64,000 nt of DNA from Fluviicola sp. XM-24bin1. GTDB lineage: Bacteria; Bacteroidota; Bacteroidia; Flavobacteriales_D; Crocinitomicaceae. The translations under genes were made by a program, and so were the position numbers. The stretch is taken from assembly GCA_003149635.1 (NCBI GenBank), contig QCWI01000014.1:42835-106834 (forward strand), given 5' to 3'. The notes below the pieces were generated by a model that worked only from the letters and a program-made list of their open reading frames with translations, was not told the origin of the DNA and made no database searches. Shown here piece after piece: positions 38,119 to 47,363 of this stretch. Within the stretch, counting starts at the first letter, position 1. Every line of letters begins with the position of its first letter.

Positions 38119-38885
38119 TACTTATATACGAACGTGTATTTGATGTAACCGGTTTGCTCGTTCGCCTTATTACTGTATTCGAAGCGCGAAAGTTTTGCGT
38201 ACTTGATAGCACGGTCGATCATACAGCTTGTAGCTCCTGAGCTTCTTGAGGGATTGTACTTAGCCGAGATTACATTTCCGTTGAAGTTTGTTTTGACATC
38301 AACAACTACCACTCCATTGGCTTTATCTCCACAGGTATATCCCGGGTTTCGAATCGATTCTATGTTGTTATTGTGCGCCAAACGATCGGCTAAATCCCAT
38401 TCAACCATGGTATATCCAGCGTATTTATTATCCGATCCCGGGGTACCTTGTGTTGTATTATTCTCTGCTTCCTTCGCCGCAGCTTGTTCGGCTTTGCGTT
38501 GATCGATCAGTTTTTGAATTTCCGCGCGTGCAGCTGATCCTCCAGATTCATTCTTCATCTGTGCTTCCAGATTCTTAATATCCTGTGCAATTTCTTCGGA
38601 AGATTTTGGCGGGCCGTAATCTTCGTAGGAAGCATTCCGCTTATCGTTTTTGCTCTGCGCTAGATTCTTGATGTCGGTGTTTGCCTGATAGTCATCCGGA
38701 ATTTCAACCTTGTCTGGAGTGATCTCCAAAACTTCCTCCTTATCTTCAATCATCGTTTGTTCCAGATACGGCTCTGGCTCGATCATATAATCGAAACGTG
38801 TGGCATTTGAATAGACAAAAATGATCATGTAGGTCATCATGACTGCGACCAAACCAAATTTATATTTATCAAGTGCCTGAAGCAT
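38118..38885 (-). CDS. TonB-like/energy-transducer family protein
   Basis: A 255-residue protein starting at ATG 38885, four bases after the upstream stop; a longer start at 38915 overlaps the WG gene by 29 bases and adds only polar residues. It has one N-terminal membrane helix (about 10-26), a long periplasmic charged linker (EEVLEITPDKVEIPD..., then helical RAEIQKLIDQRKAEQAAAKEAE) and a C-terminal domain (about 165-255) with GVVVVDVKTNFNGNVISAKY and a Cys pair, resembling the TonB C-terminal fold. No ExbB/ExbD genes are near. Its role with the flanking WG and AAC(3)-like genes is unknown. Confidence 0.75.
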   Translation of the reverse strand: MLQALDKYKFGLVAVMMTYMIIFVYSNATRFDYMIEPEPYLEQTMIEDKEEVLEITPDKVEIPDDYQANTDIKNLAQSKNDKRNASYEDYGPPKSSEEIAQDIKNLEAQMKNESGGSAARAEIQKLIDQRKAEQAAAKEAENNTTQGTPGSDNKYAGYTMVEWDLADRLAHNNNIESIRNPGYTCGDKANGVVVVDVKTNFNGNVISAKYNPSRSSGATSCMIDRAIKYAKLSRFEYSNKANEQTGYIKYTFVYK

Positions 38886-38886
38886 A

Positions 38887-40986
38887 TTATCGTCTGACTG
38901 CGACCAACTTACCATTTACGAGATCGTAATACGCAATTGATCCGTCCTTATTTAAAAATAGGTATTCTTCACTAAAAAGACCAATTTGATTGTATCGTAC
39001 GGGAACTATCAGCTCTTCGTTACGATACACGCCGACTAAACCATTGGAAGTCACGAGGAACAAATCATCTTTGATCGGTTCTACCGCATCAAACGAAACG
39101 GGAACCAATACATTGCCTACTCCATCAACTACACCCATTGTATCGCTTTGCTTCACCACGTACTTTCCATTCGGTGCGCTGAAGATTCCATCGTATTGGA
39201 TGGATACTACCGTCTTCCCTTTCGCATTGAACAATCCCCATAGATCGTCTTTCTTCCCTGGAAACACCGCTTTTCCAAGCCCCAGATTTTCATAGTCTGG
39301 TTCGGTGATCATCTTCCCTTCCTTATTTATACGACCGTATTCGTCCTTCTTCTTAATCACCGCAACGCCATCATGGAACTCCCCTTTTAACTGATAATTC
39401 GGAAAGACTTCGAATCCGTTATCAATAATAATGGTACCGACAGAATCTAAATACACAATACGATCTTCCAATTCTGCTACTGCCAAACCTTCTCGAAGTG
39501 GATTGATCCATGTGAACTGAGGTTCCACGTAAATTTGAGCCTGAGTGTTCATGATCCCGTACAGGCCTTCATCGCTAAAGACCAACAAAGTATCCTGATA
39601 CCATTCAATAGTTTCGTGAACAGCAGGAATGATGAAAGCGCCTTCTGTATCGATGTAGCCCTGATAACCGTCCTTTTCTACCCTGGCAATCCCATTTTTA
39701 AAGTCGTATGCATCATCAAAAAAATGAGGGATCACCATTTCCCCAGCTACATTGTAGTAACCGTAGCGCTCCGCGACCATCGCGTAAGACAATCCTTCGG
39801 AAAGCAAGCCCAAATCTTCGTACATCGCTTCGAAAACAAACGTACCGTTACGGTCAATCATTCCGAACTTGCCATTCACCTCAACGATAGACAATCCATT
39901 TACGAAATCGCTCACGGATTCGAATTGACAAGCGATCTGCAAATCTCCTCTCTTGTTTATAAACCCGAACTTCTCCCCCTTCGCAACAATCGCCAAGCCT
40001 TCCTGAAAGAACGACCCGTAATCATACTCAGGATTGATATGAATTTCACCTGAATTACGCATATATCCGAATTTGCCTTCTTTTTCAAAAGGAAGAAGCG
40101 TCACATCGAACAAGGCTCGATCTTCTAGCAGTTCGTCCTGAAAAGGAATCTCGGTGCTGTCCATAAAGAAGGCAATCACGTCCGTAGAGTAATTGCTCAA
40201 TTCCAACTGATACCAGCGCCACCAAGCATTTTTCACATTCGGATTCTCAGGATAATTGCGAATGAATGCAGCATTGGACTCTGGTGTATTGTCTGCCGTT
40301 GATAATTCAAATACTTTGTTTTCCGCTTCTGGTCGCAATGGACTCATCGGATTGTTTTTAATAAACTCATTGAAGGACTCCAAAGATCCATCAGTAGTGC
40401 TTTCTAAGAATTGAACATCGTAATAATTGTCCTCGGCCAATTCGTAATAAATGCTGTTCGGATACAAGTCCATAAATCCTTTGAAGGCCACACTGGTATT
40501 CACCTCGACGGCATTGAAGAAAGCTAGGGAATCACGAAGTAAGGTTGCCTCTGAAACTTCTTTTGCCCAGGGATGACGGTCGATAAATTTGGTTAGAGTA
40601 AGTACAGATTGCGTCGCATACGCTTCTTGATAGAAATGCGAACTGATGCTTTGGCGCAATGCGTAGAGGCTGTCTTTCGTAAATCCGCAATCGGCGTACT
40701 TGAGTTTCTTTCTGGCCTTCACCATATCAAACGTAGCAATGGAGCGTTCAATGTAGATCAAAGCTGAATCGTAATTGTGGAACGGATTGTCGTTTCGATA
40801 GAAAATAATGGCCAATCCCTGAGCTCCGGGAGATTCGTTGTATTTCAAGGCCTTAGTGAAATGTTTCTTCGCGGTAAAGTAATCGAAAACACAGAGGGCT
40901 TTGTAGCCTTTATCGATACGGCCGGCCCATGAAGTTGCCGACAGCAACAACATCACTAGAATTGCTATGGTTTTTTGCATTCTCAT
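38887..40986 (-). CDS. Exported WG-repeat protein
   Basis: A 699-residue protein with signal peptide ending in ATSWA. The first part (about 25-270) is helical and TPR-like. From about 300 to the end it consists of about ten WG (KWG) beta repeats with units like KEGKFGYMRNSGEIHINPEYDYG, EKFGFINKRGDLQI and GKFGMIDRNGTFVFEAMYEDLG. WG repeats form beta-propeller-like binding domains in surface or periplasmic proteins. It is the first gene of an operon with a TonB-like and an AAC(3)-like gene. Substrate or partner unknown. Confidence 0.88.
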   Translation of the reverse strand: MRMQKTIAILVMLLLSATSWAGRIDKGYKALCVFDYFTAKKHFTKALKYNESPGAQGLAIIFYRNDNPFHNYDSALIYIERSIATFDMVKARKKLKYADCGFTKDSLYALRQSISSHFYQEAYATQSVLTLTKFIDRHPWAKEVSEATLLRDSLAFFNAVEVNTSVAFKGFMDLYPNSIYYELAEDNYYDVQFLESTTDGSLESFNEFIKNNPMSPLRPEAENKVFELSTADNTPESNAAFIRNYPENPNVKNAWWRWYQLELSNYSTDVIAFFMDSTEIPFQDELLEDRALFDVTLLPFEKEGKFGYMRNSGEIHINPEYDYGSFFQEGLAIVAKGEKFGFINKRGDLQIACQFESVSDFVNGLSIVEVNGKFGMIDRNGTFVFEAMYEDLGLLSEGLSYAMVAERYGYYNVAGEMVIPHFFDDAYDFKNGIARVEKDGYQGYIDTEGAFIIPAVHETIEWYQDTLLVFSDEGLYGIMNTQAQIYVEPQFTWINPLREGLAVAELEDRIVYLDSVGTIIIDNGFEVFPNYQLKGEFHDGVAVIKKKDEYGRINKEGKMITEPDYENLGLGKAVFPGKKDDLWGLFNAKGKTVVSIQYDGIFSAPNGKYVVKQSDTMGVVDGVGNVLVPVSFDAVEPIKDDLFLVTSNGLVGVYRNEELIVPVRYNQIGLFSEEYLFLNKDGSIAYYDLVNGKLVAVRR

Positions 40987-41177
40987 GCGTTGTAAAGATA
41001 GTTGTTCGAACCTACTTATAACCGTATAACTACAAATTCGACACCAGAATTATGAACAGGTTTAAAATGCGGGGTTAAAAAATGTCAAAATTCGCACCGA
41101 TTATATTCTTTATTCACCACGGAGGCACAAAGAACACTTTAAAGAAGTACAGTGTTGCGTTAGCTTTGCGGGCACAC

Positions 41178-41197
41178 GAATCTGACAGGTCAGATTC
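41178..41197. repeat. Perfect 9-bp inverted repeat GAATCTGAC/GTCAGATTC
   Basis: GAATCTGAC (41178-41186) and its exact complement GTCAGATTC (41189-41197) are separated by two bases. It lies in the 280-bp region between the WG gene and L31, close to a sequence CACCACGGAGGCACAAAG (about 41116-41133) that resembles other intergenic repeats here. It has no T-tract, so a regulator-binding site or a small repeat element is more likely than a terminator. Confidence 0.65.
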
Positions 41198-41214
41198 ACT
41201 CCGAATTCCTTCCA

Positions 41215-41247
41215 ACAAAAAAAGACCATCCCGATAGGAATGGTCTT
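41215..41247 (-). terminator. Intrinsic terminator of the L31 gene
   Basis: On the reverse strand, stem AAGACCAT / ATGGTCTT, extended by a CC/GG pair on the inner side, is followed by a run of seven T. It lies about 20 bases after the stop of the L31 gene. Confidence 0.88.
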
Positions 41248-41267
41248 CGACTATATAGTACGTTGTA

Positions 41268-41516
41268 TTATTTACGACGGTAACGGTTGTTGAACTTATC
41301 GATACGCCCTGCAGTATCCACAAACTGAACAACTCCCGTAAAGAATGGGTGTGACTTGTGTGAGATATCCAATTTGATCAATGGATACTCGTTTCCATCT
41401 TCCCATGTAACAGTTTCGCTAGATGCTGCACATGAAGGACACAAAAAAGAATAGTCGTTCGACATATCTTTAAATACTACCAATCTATAATCTTCCGGGT
41501 GAATATCTTTTCTCAT
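41268..41516 (-). CDS. rpmE2: 50S ribosomal protein L31 type B
   Basis: An 82-residue ribosomal protein. The start is the ATG at 41516 (MRKDIHPEDYRLVVFKDM); an upstream ATG at 41549 overlaps the promoter's -7 box and is discarded. The DIHP start, CPSCA-type pair in FLCPSCAASSETV and the end GRIDKFNNRYRR match L31 type B, although type B proteins usually lack the zinc Cys pair, so this copy retaining CPSC is slightly unusual. Single transcription unit with its own promoter and terminator. Confidence 0.94.
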   Translation of the reverse strand: MRKDIHPEDYRLVVFKDMSNDYSFLCPSCAASSETVTWEDGNEYPLIKLDISHKSHPFFTGVVQFVDTAGRIDKFNNRYRRK

Positions 41517-41546
41517 AACAATGTTTTTTCCCTTAAAATCGGGACG

Positions 41547-41554
41547 CAAAGATA
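41547..41554 (-). promoter_or_regulatory. Bacteroidota -7 promoter box of the L31 gene
   Basis: On the reverse strand TATCTTTG matches TAnnTTTG exactly and is followed by CGTCCCG. It lies about 31 bases upstream of the ATG at 41516, which supports that start. The -33 region is only A/T-rich. Confidence 0.75.
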
Positions 41555-41642
41555 TGTAAACTTTTTTAATAGTAAAGTATTAATCGCGATAAAATAAAAC
41601 TTATTCTTTTTGCGTTACTTTGCCAACGAAAGTACAATACTT

Positions 41643-43037
41643 ATGCGGAAACTAGCCGTTTTACTTCCATTAGCGCTTTTGGCGCTCTTCGCTTCACAAC
41701 TTACAAGCTGTAAGAAAGACACCTTTTTATCAGAAGGAAATCTTGATTTTTCGGCCGACACAGTTGTTTTCGATACTGTTTTCACCACCGTTGGATCAAC
41801 CACACAACGATTGAAAATTTACAATCGAAGCAATAGAAATTTGCGTGTGGATGAGATTGAATTGATGGGAGGCGAAAATTCTCCCTTCCGCATCAATGTG
41901 GATGGAATCTCGGGAGTTTTGCATAATAATCTTGAAATTGAGGGCAGCGATAGTCTCTGGATTTTTGTAGAGGTGACTTTGGATCCCAACGGTGGAACGC
42001 TTCCATTGATTGTCGAAGACAGCATTCGATTCCGTACGAATGGTGTTGATCAATATGTCGTTCTTGCAGCCTGGGGTCAAGACGCTTACTTCTGGAATAA
42101 TGAGGTTATGCCACAGGGTACGTTACCAAACGATAAACCGCATGTAGTTTATGGGTACGCTGCCGTCGACGAAGGGGAAACTATAACCATACAAGCTGGG
42201 ACGGATATCTATCTTCACAACAATTCGCTGATCTATGTATTTAAAGGCGCGCTGCACATTCAAGGTACAAAGACCGATCCTGTAACGCTTCAAGGCGATC
42301 GATTGGAAGCCGAATATGATGACGTTTCTGGTCAGTATTATGGCATTTACTTTCAGGAGGCACTTCCAAGTACGATAGACCATGCAATTATTAAGAATGG
42401 AATTGCGGGTGTGCACCTTTTCAGTGAAGACCCAAGCAATAGCAGCTATACGCTTGAGATGAGCAATACCACCATTCAAAATTGTTCACGATACGGAACG
42501 TTCATCTATGATGGAGCAAAAGTAAAGGCTGAAAACTGTGTGATCTCGGACAATGGGATCCATGCATTCTTATTGTTACGCGGTGGTGACTTCAACTTCA
42601 ATCATTGTCATTTGTTAAGCTACGGGCCTGGAGATAATGTCGGTGCTGCCATTGGAATTACGAATTACTTTGATGACACCATTGGCCCAATCAATGAAGG
42701 AACCATTACCAATAGCGTGATTTACGGAAACGGAGATTACGAGGTCGCGATGGATACTCTTACGCAAGGAACAATCGTTCTAGATTTCCAACGCAACGTG
42801 ATTCGCGCAGACGATCCATTTACGGACGCTTTCTACACGAATGGAAACATTTGGAATGCGAATCCGCTCTTCAACGATATTCCAGGTTTGGACTATATGT
42901 GGTCTGCCAGTTCTCCATTGAATGGTGCCGGCGACAGCGCCTTTGGCATCACCCTCGGGATGAATCCAGGAACCGACATATGCGAGAACCCTAGAGATGC
43001 GGTGAGCCCTGATATCGGGGCCTATGAATTGCCTTAG
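41643..43037 (+). CDS. Lipoprotein with beta-helix-like domain
   Basis: A 464-residue protein starting at ATG 41643 with lipobox LTSC (Cys at about 23) and CKKDTFL after it. An N-terminal Ig-like part (DTVFTTVGSTTQRLKIYNRSNRNLRVDEIEL, about 42-72; resembling choice-of-anchor or ASH-type domains) is followed by a right-handed beta-helix-like region (about 170-400; repeated G/N turns as in TIQNCSRYGTFIYDGAKVKAENC and FNFNHCHLL). The last residues, NPGTDICENPRDAVSPDIGAYEL, match the ending common to right-handed parallel beta-helix surface proteins. It probably faces outside and may bind or cleave polysaccharides, but no catalytic residues are evident. Confidence 0.78.
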   Translation: MRKLAVLLPLALLALFASQLTSCKKDTFLSEGNLDFSADTVVFDTVFTTVGSTTQRLKIYNRSNRNLRVDEIELMGGENSPFRINVDGISGVLHNNLEIEGSDSLWIFVEVTLDPNGGTLPLIVEDSIRFRTNGVDQYVVLAAWGQDAYFWNNEVMPQGTLPNDKPHVVYGYAAVDEGETITIQAGTDIYLHNNSLIYVFKGALHIQGTKTDPVTLQGDRLEAEYDDVSGQYYGIYFQEALPSTIDHAIIKNGIAGVHLFSEDPSNSSYTLEMSNTTIQNCSRYGTFIYDGAKVKAENCVISDNGIHAFLLLRGGDFNFNHCHLLSYGPGDNVGAAIGITNYFDDTIGPINEGTITNSVIYGNGDYEVAMDTLTQGTIVLDFQRNVIRADDPFTDAFYTNGNIWNANPLFNDIPGLDYMWSASSPLNGAGDSAFGITLGMNPGTDICENPRDAVSPDIGAYELP

Positions 43038-43097
43038 GAGAATAAGGAATCTTGAATAAGAAATAATGAATTGAAGGCTTGTGCGGATGGAATAAAA

Positions 43098-43129
43098 AAA
43101 AGCCGCGAGTCTATGTCGTCGCGGCTTTT
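43098..43129. terminator. Bidirectional intrinsic terminator
   Basis: Perfect stem AAAAGCCGCGA / TCGCGGCTTTT with a loop of ten bases and A- and T-tracts on both sides. It separates the convergent lipoprotein (ends 43037) and glutamine synthetase (ends 43155) genes. The sequences just outside (AATAAGAAATAATGAA left and TTATTTCTTATT right) are the same inverted motif that bounds the intergenic repeat at 30156-30251. Confidence 0.93.
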
Positions 43130-43154
43130 CATTATTCTTTATTTCTTATTCCAT

Positions 43155-45341
43155 CTATTTTGTGAAAAGCATTTCACGGAATTTCGGCAATCTCCATTCT
43201 TCATCATCGATGAGCAATTCTAGCTTATCTACGTGGTAACGAATTTTATCGAAGTGAATTTTAACCGTATCACAGTATGAGACAGCGCGTTTTTCGATAT
43301 CGTCGATTTGATTGGCTTTCTTGCGTGCTGCCAACATCACATCGTTTGATTCCTTCATCTTATTCATGTGCTCGGCAATGCTCTTGATTACGTCTATTTG
43401 ACCCGCTCCGGCAGATTTCCCTTCTTTCGCTCCAAGAACGTCTTGCAATCCTTTTACGTTAGAGATCAAACGGTTTTGGTATTCTACCGCCGCTGGAATG
43501 ATGAAGTTACGCACCATTTCGTTGATTACGCGTGCTTCAATCTGAATCTTCATCACGTAGTTCTCAAATTCGATTTCCTGACGCGCTTCCAACTCACGTG
43601 GAGTCAATACGCCCATTTCATCAAACAAAGAAGCTACTCCTTTATCTCCCCAAACCTGCAATGCACGAGGCGTATCTTTCAAGTTGCTCAATCCACGTTT
43701 TTCCGCTTCTTTCACCCACTCGTCTCCGTATCCATTTCCTTCGAATCGGATTTTCTTCGATTCTTTTATCAACTTTTGCAATTCTTTCAAAATCGCTTCG
43801 TCTTTGCTGTCTCCTTTCTTAATGCGCGCATCTACTGAAGCCTTGAACAACTGTAGTTGCTTCGCCATAATGGTGTTCAAAACAATCATTGCAGAAGAAC
43901 AGTTCGCTGAAGATCCCACCGCACGGAACTCGAATTTGTTCCCTGTAAATGCGAATGGTGAAGTACGGTTACGATCCGTGTTGTCCAACAAGATTTGTGG
44001 GATTTTACCGATGTCCAACTTCAATTCTGTTTTATCTTCAGGTGTCATTTTACCTGCTTTGATGCTCTTCTCCAACTTATCCAACACCTCCGTCAATTGA
44101 GACCCGATAAATGCTGAGATGATTGCTGGAGGTGCTTCGTTTGCTCCCAATCGGTGGTCGTTTCCTGCACCTGCGATTGCTGCGCGCAACAAATCAGAAT
44201 TGTCGTGAATGGCTTTAATCGTATTCACGAAGAATGTAAGGAACTGCATGTTCGACTTCGGGTTTTTCCCCGGTGCCAACAAGTTCACTCCTGTGTTTGT
44301 GCTTAATGACCAGTTGTTGTGTTTTCCTGAACCGTTCACTCCTGCGAATGGCTTTTCGTGCAACAATACACGGAAATCATGACGACGCGCTACTTTCTCT
44401 AACAAGTCCATTAAAAGAAGGTTGTGGTCGTTCGCCAAATTACACTCTTCGAAGATAGGCGCACACTCAAATTGGTTCGGCGCTACCTCGTTGTGACGTG
44501 TTGTTACTGGAATCCCCAAACGAATGGCTTCCGTTTCGAATTCACGCATGAATGCTGCAGCACGCGTAGGAATCGATCCAAAGTAGTGATCATCCAACTG
44601 CTGACCTTTCGCTGATGCATGTCCGAAAAGCGCTCGTCCTGTCATCATCAAATCAGGGCGTGCGTTGAACAAGGCTTTATCTACAAGGAAGTATTCTTGC
44701 TCCCATCCCAAAGTTGCAGTTACCTTATCAACGTTTTTATCGAAGTAACGACATACCTCAACAGCAGAGTTATTAACTGCATGAAGCGCCTTCAACAATG
44801 GCATTTTGTAATCCAATGCTTCACCTGTATAGGCGATGAAGATGGTTGGAATACACAAAGTTTTATCAATTACGAATGCCGGGGATGATGGATCCCAAGC
44901 TGTATATCCACGTGCTTCGAATGTATTTCGAATTCCTCCGTTCGGGAAAGAAGAAGCGTCCGGCTCTTGTTGCACCAACAATTCTCCGTCGAAACGTTCA
45001 ATTGCTTTTCCTGGGCCAACTGGCTTAAAAAATGCATCGTGCTTTTCGGCAGTGGATCCTGTCAATGGCTGGAACCAGTGCGTGTAATGCGTCGCTCCCT
45101 TCGTAAGCGCCCAATCTTTCATGGCAGAAGCTACTTGATCGGCCATATCACGATCCAAGCGTGTTCCTTCATAGATGGCTTGCTTCATGGATTTGTACGC
45201 TTCTCCTGGAAGGTACTCACGCATTACCTCAAGGTGAAATACATTCTCTCCGAACAAATCAGAGATTTTACCATCAAATTCAATTGGTTTTGGAGTTCTG
45301 TGAAGAACATCGTAGTAAGCTTGCATTCGTTGATTTGCCAT
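43155..45341 (-). CDS. glnN: Glutamine synthetase type III
   Basis: A 728-residue GSIII that makes glutamine from glutamate, ammonia and ATP. The start is the ATG at 45341 (MANQRMQAYYDVLHRTPKP); a frame extension to 45419 is upstream leader. Features include THYTHWFQPLTGSTAEKHDAF (about 93-113), the Glu-rich metal region WEQEYFLVDKALF, the ammonia/ATP segment GSGKHNNWSLSTNTGVN, GANEAPPAIIS and NRTSPFAFTGNKFEFRAVGSSAN. Length and GSIII-specific insertions clearly separate it from GSI and GSII. A perfect hairpin lies about 80 bases upstream of its start. Confidence 0.97.
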   Translation of the reverse strand: MANQRMQAYYDVLHRTPKPIEFDGKISDLFGENVFHLEVMREYLPGEAYKSMKQAIYEGTRLDRDMADQVASAMKDWALTKGATHYTHWFQPLTGSTAEKHDAFFKPVGPGKAIERFDGELLVQQEPDASSFPNGGIRNTFEARGYTAWDPSSPAFVIDKTLCIPTIFIAYTGEALDYKMPLLKALHAVNNSAVEVCRYFDKNVDKVTATLGWEQEYFLVDKALFNARPDLMMTGRALFGHASAKGQQLDDHYFGSIPTRAAAFMREFETEAIRLGIPVTTRHNEVAPNQFECAPIFEECNLANDHNLLLMDLLEKVARRHDFRVLLHEKPFAGVNGSGKHNNWSLSTNTGVNLLAPGKNPKSNMQFLTFFVNTIKAIHDNSDLLRAAIAGAGNDHRLGANEAPPAIISAFIGSQLTEVLDKLEKSIKAGKMTPEDKTELKLDIGKIPQILLDNTDRNRTSPFAFTGNKFEFRAVGSSANCSSAMIVLNTIMAKQLQLFKASVDARIKKGDSKDEAILKELQKLIKESKKIRFEGNGYGDEWVKEAEKRGLSNLKDTPRALQVWGDKGVASLFDEMGVLTPRELEARQEIEFENYVMKIQIEARVINEMVRNFIIPAAVEYQNRLISNVKGLQDVLGAKEGKSAGAGQIDVIKSIAEHMNKMKESNDVMLAARKKANQIDDIEKRAVSYCDTVKIHFDKIRYHVDKLELLIDDEEWRLPKFREMLFTK

Positions 45342-45420
45342 GACGAAAAAGTTTTTTTTTACAAATCTACAACAAAAAGGAGGGGGTTGACTCAATAAAA
45401 TGTAACTTTTTATCAACATA

Positions 45421-45437
45421 CCCCTAAAAATTAGGGG
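45421..45437. promoter_or_regulatory. Perfect inverted repeat upstream of glutamine synthetase
   Basis: CCCCTAA-AAA-TTAGGGG, a perfect 7-bp inverted repeat with a three-base loop, lies 80-97 bases before the glutamine synthetase start in otherwise A/T-rich sequence. A -7-like box TAGATTTG occurs between it and the gene on the reverse strand. Given its place it may bind a nitrogen or stress regulator or form an RNA hairpin; this is inference. Confidence 0.55.
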
Positions 45438-45506
45438 GTCATTTTAAAATTTTAGGATTTTATCCATGAATCTTAGTGAAAAATGAGCCCGATTTCGTAA
45501 AAAAAG

Positions 45507-46040
45507 CTAATTCAGGGCTTTTCGGTAGCAATCAAAAACAGAAGGTGCGATAAAATTCTTTGCTTTTTCGGCTTTGTTGGGCTTTCGATCTATAAAGTCT
45601 GTGGTGGAAATATGTTCATAACCCAATCGCAGATACCATTCCTGAAGTTGTTTCTTTACGACTAACTCTTTGTTTTTCAATCGTAAAATTTCGAGTTCCA
45701 TGAATAATGCACCTTCGTTACGTGCTTTTTCTTCAGCAGCGGCAATTAGCTTGCGCCCTATCCCCTTCCCTTTATAGGCGAAGTCGACAGAGAATAATCC
45801 AAAAGCACGCGTTTCTGCATTTAATGGATATGTATGAATGCTGCCGACAGGTACTTCGTCGATCCAAATACCGATTAGCTCTCCTTTGGCTATGACTTCC
45901 TGGAATTCTTCTGGTAGCATGCGTTTGTAATCTTCTCCCCAAATTTCTGTTTCTGTGACTTTGTATGCATAAATCATGATATCGTAGAGGCGTTGGATAT
46001 CGTGAGGGGAATCTTTGAGAGTTACAGTGCGAATTTGCAT
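45507..46040 (-). CDS. GNAT family acetyltransferase
   Basis: A 177-residue acetyltransferase. The core motif A with the acetyl-CoA loop is AFGLFSVDFAYKGKGIGRKLIAAAEEKARNEGA (about 79-110; GKGIGRKL is the phosphate-binding R/Q-x-x-G-x-G/A type), followed by a beta strand LFMELEIL and a C-terminal YLRLGYEH-like segment. Acceptor unknown. It stands alone between glutamine synthetase and repeats, divergent in no operon. Confidence 0.9.
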   Translation of the reverse strand: MQIRTVTLKDSPHDIQRLYDIMIYAYKVTETEIWGEDYKRMLPEEFQEVIAKGELIGIWIDEVPVGSIHTYPLNAETRAFGLFSVDFAYKGKGIGRKLIAAAEEKARNEGALFMELEILRLKNKELVVKKQLQEWYLRLGYEHISTTDFIDRKPNKAEKAKNFIAPSVFDCYRKALN

Positions 46041-46212
46041 GGGGTAAAGTTAGTGAAGCTAGGGAAAACGTATTAAGCAAAGATGCCCAGAGTGATTTTT
46101 ATTAGCCGCAAAGGCGCAACACTTCGACAAGCTCAGTGCAAGAGGGCGCAAGGTGAAATTGAACAATTGAGAAAATCAACAAGTTGATTTTTAGGAAGGA
46201 GTATTTGAAGAA

Positions 46213-46280
46213 CTAACCACAAGGACACAAAGTGCACTAAATTAATTGCCGGTCGCGCAACCTTGTGCCTTTGTGGTTAG
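46213..46280. repeat. Imperfect inverted repeat CTAACCACAA.../...TTGTGGTTAG
   Basis: CTAACCACAAGGACACAAAG (46213-46232) is mirrored by CCTTGTGCCTTTGTGGTTAG (46261-46280), with ten exact end positions and several matches inside. Just upstream (46113-46156) lie further short repeats such as GGCGCAA and ACTTCGACAAGCTCAGTGC. This is a patch of small intergenic repeats of the kind common in Bacteroidota genomes. Confidence 0.6.
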
Positions 46281-46308
46281 GGTACTCTTCAATATTTTCT
46301 ATATCTCT

Positions 46309-47360
46309 TCAAAACGGCGATGCAAATTTTGGGTCATTAATAAAGGAACTGTCTGACATTGTTTTTAGAAAATTGATAATGTCTTTCTTTTCCTCATCCG
46401 TTAAATGCATCCCGCGTCTATTTGAATGTGCCATTCGGCTATCCGTTTAGGGTGCGTCCACCACTTGTTCGCTGTAGAAATCCAAAACTTCTTCCAGGGT
46501 GGCAAATCGGCCGTCGTGCATGTAAGGCGCTGTAAATAGTAAGTTTCGTAATGAAGGGATTTTAAACTTACCAAGGTCTTCCTGATTCCCAGTTACAGCT
46601 GCCAGTCCAACATCCATTCCTTCGTTTAATTCATACCACTGTAATCCATTATTCACAATCTGTCCAGTTGTTCCTAGGGCATTTCCATCTGATGTATGGC
46701 AGTGCAGACAATTTCCTTTGTTTTGATCGTTCACATTAGTACGAATCCGCGGTATTCTGATTCCGTGAGGTATTTTTCCCCTCGCAGCACCTGATCGAAT
46801 TTTGCATTCGCCGAGATCATGGAACGTTCGAACTGTGCAATCGCAAAAGCTACTTTTACACTATCGATTTGTGAGGTTCCAAACGCAGCCTCAAAGAGAT
46901 CGCGATAGACGTCATCATTCTTCAAGCGTTTTACCACTTCTGTCCATCGCACATCCATCTCATCGTGCTTTCGAACAGGCTCGAAGACCTGGGACTCCAA
47001 TGAATTCGAACGTCCATCCCAAAACAATTGCGGATACCATGCTAAATTGAATAGTCCTGGAGTATTTCTTAATAATGTTTCGCCATGAATGCCAATTCCT
47101 TTGGTTTTGCCATCGCTAAATGCAAATTCCTGCTTGTGACAACTAGCGCAAGAGAATGTCCCATTCCCACTAAGAATCGGATCATAGAACAGGCGTCGTC
47201 CTAATTCGATTCCTTCTTTCGTCAGCCGATTGTTGTCGTTCACAGGCATATCAGGAAACGCGATAGGCGTTCCGATAACGACATCGGTTGGCCCATCTGA
47301 ATCAAGCTGCAACGATAGAAAGATCGCTCCAATCAGGAAGAAGACAATGGCTCCTTTCAT
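46309..47360 (-). pseudogene. Di-haem cytochrome c peroxidase, broken by a frameshift and a stop
   Basis: The frame from ATG at 47360 has an export signal and the first haem site (CASCH at about 79-83) with surrounding GRRLFYDPILSGNGTFSC and GKTKGIGIHGETLLRNTPGLFN. At about 46734 one base appears lost: the reading continues in another frame with NDQNKGNCLHCHTSDG (second haem CLHCH) and the methionine/tyrosine region MHDGRFATLEEV. A TAA at 46447-46449 then interrupts it, and the same frame continues to LTDEEKKDIINFLKTMSD and ends in NDPKFASPF. Intact homologues are periplasmic peroxidases or MauG-like oxidases. Confidence 0.88.
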
Positions 47361-47363
47361 GGC

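Noticed and set aside
41114..41332. Open frame overlapping the L31 3' end on the minus strand
   Set aside because: It contains the L31 terminator and intergenic repeats, and overlaps L31 in another frame.
45342..45419. Longer N-terminus of glutamine synthetase III
   Set aside because: The extra 26 residues lie in the A/T-rich leader near a -7-like box, and GSIII homology begins at 45341.
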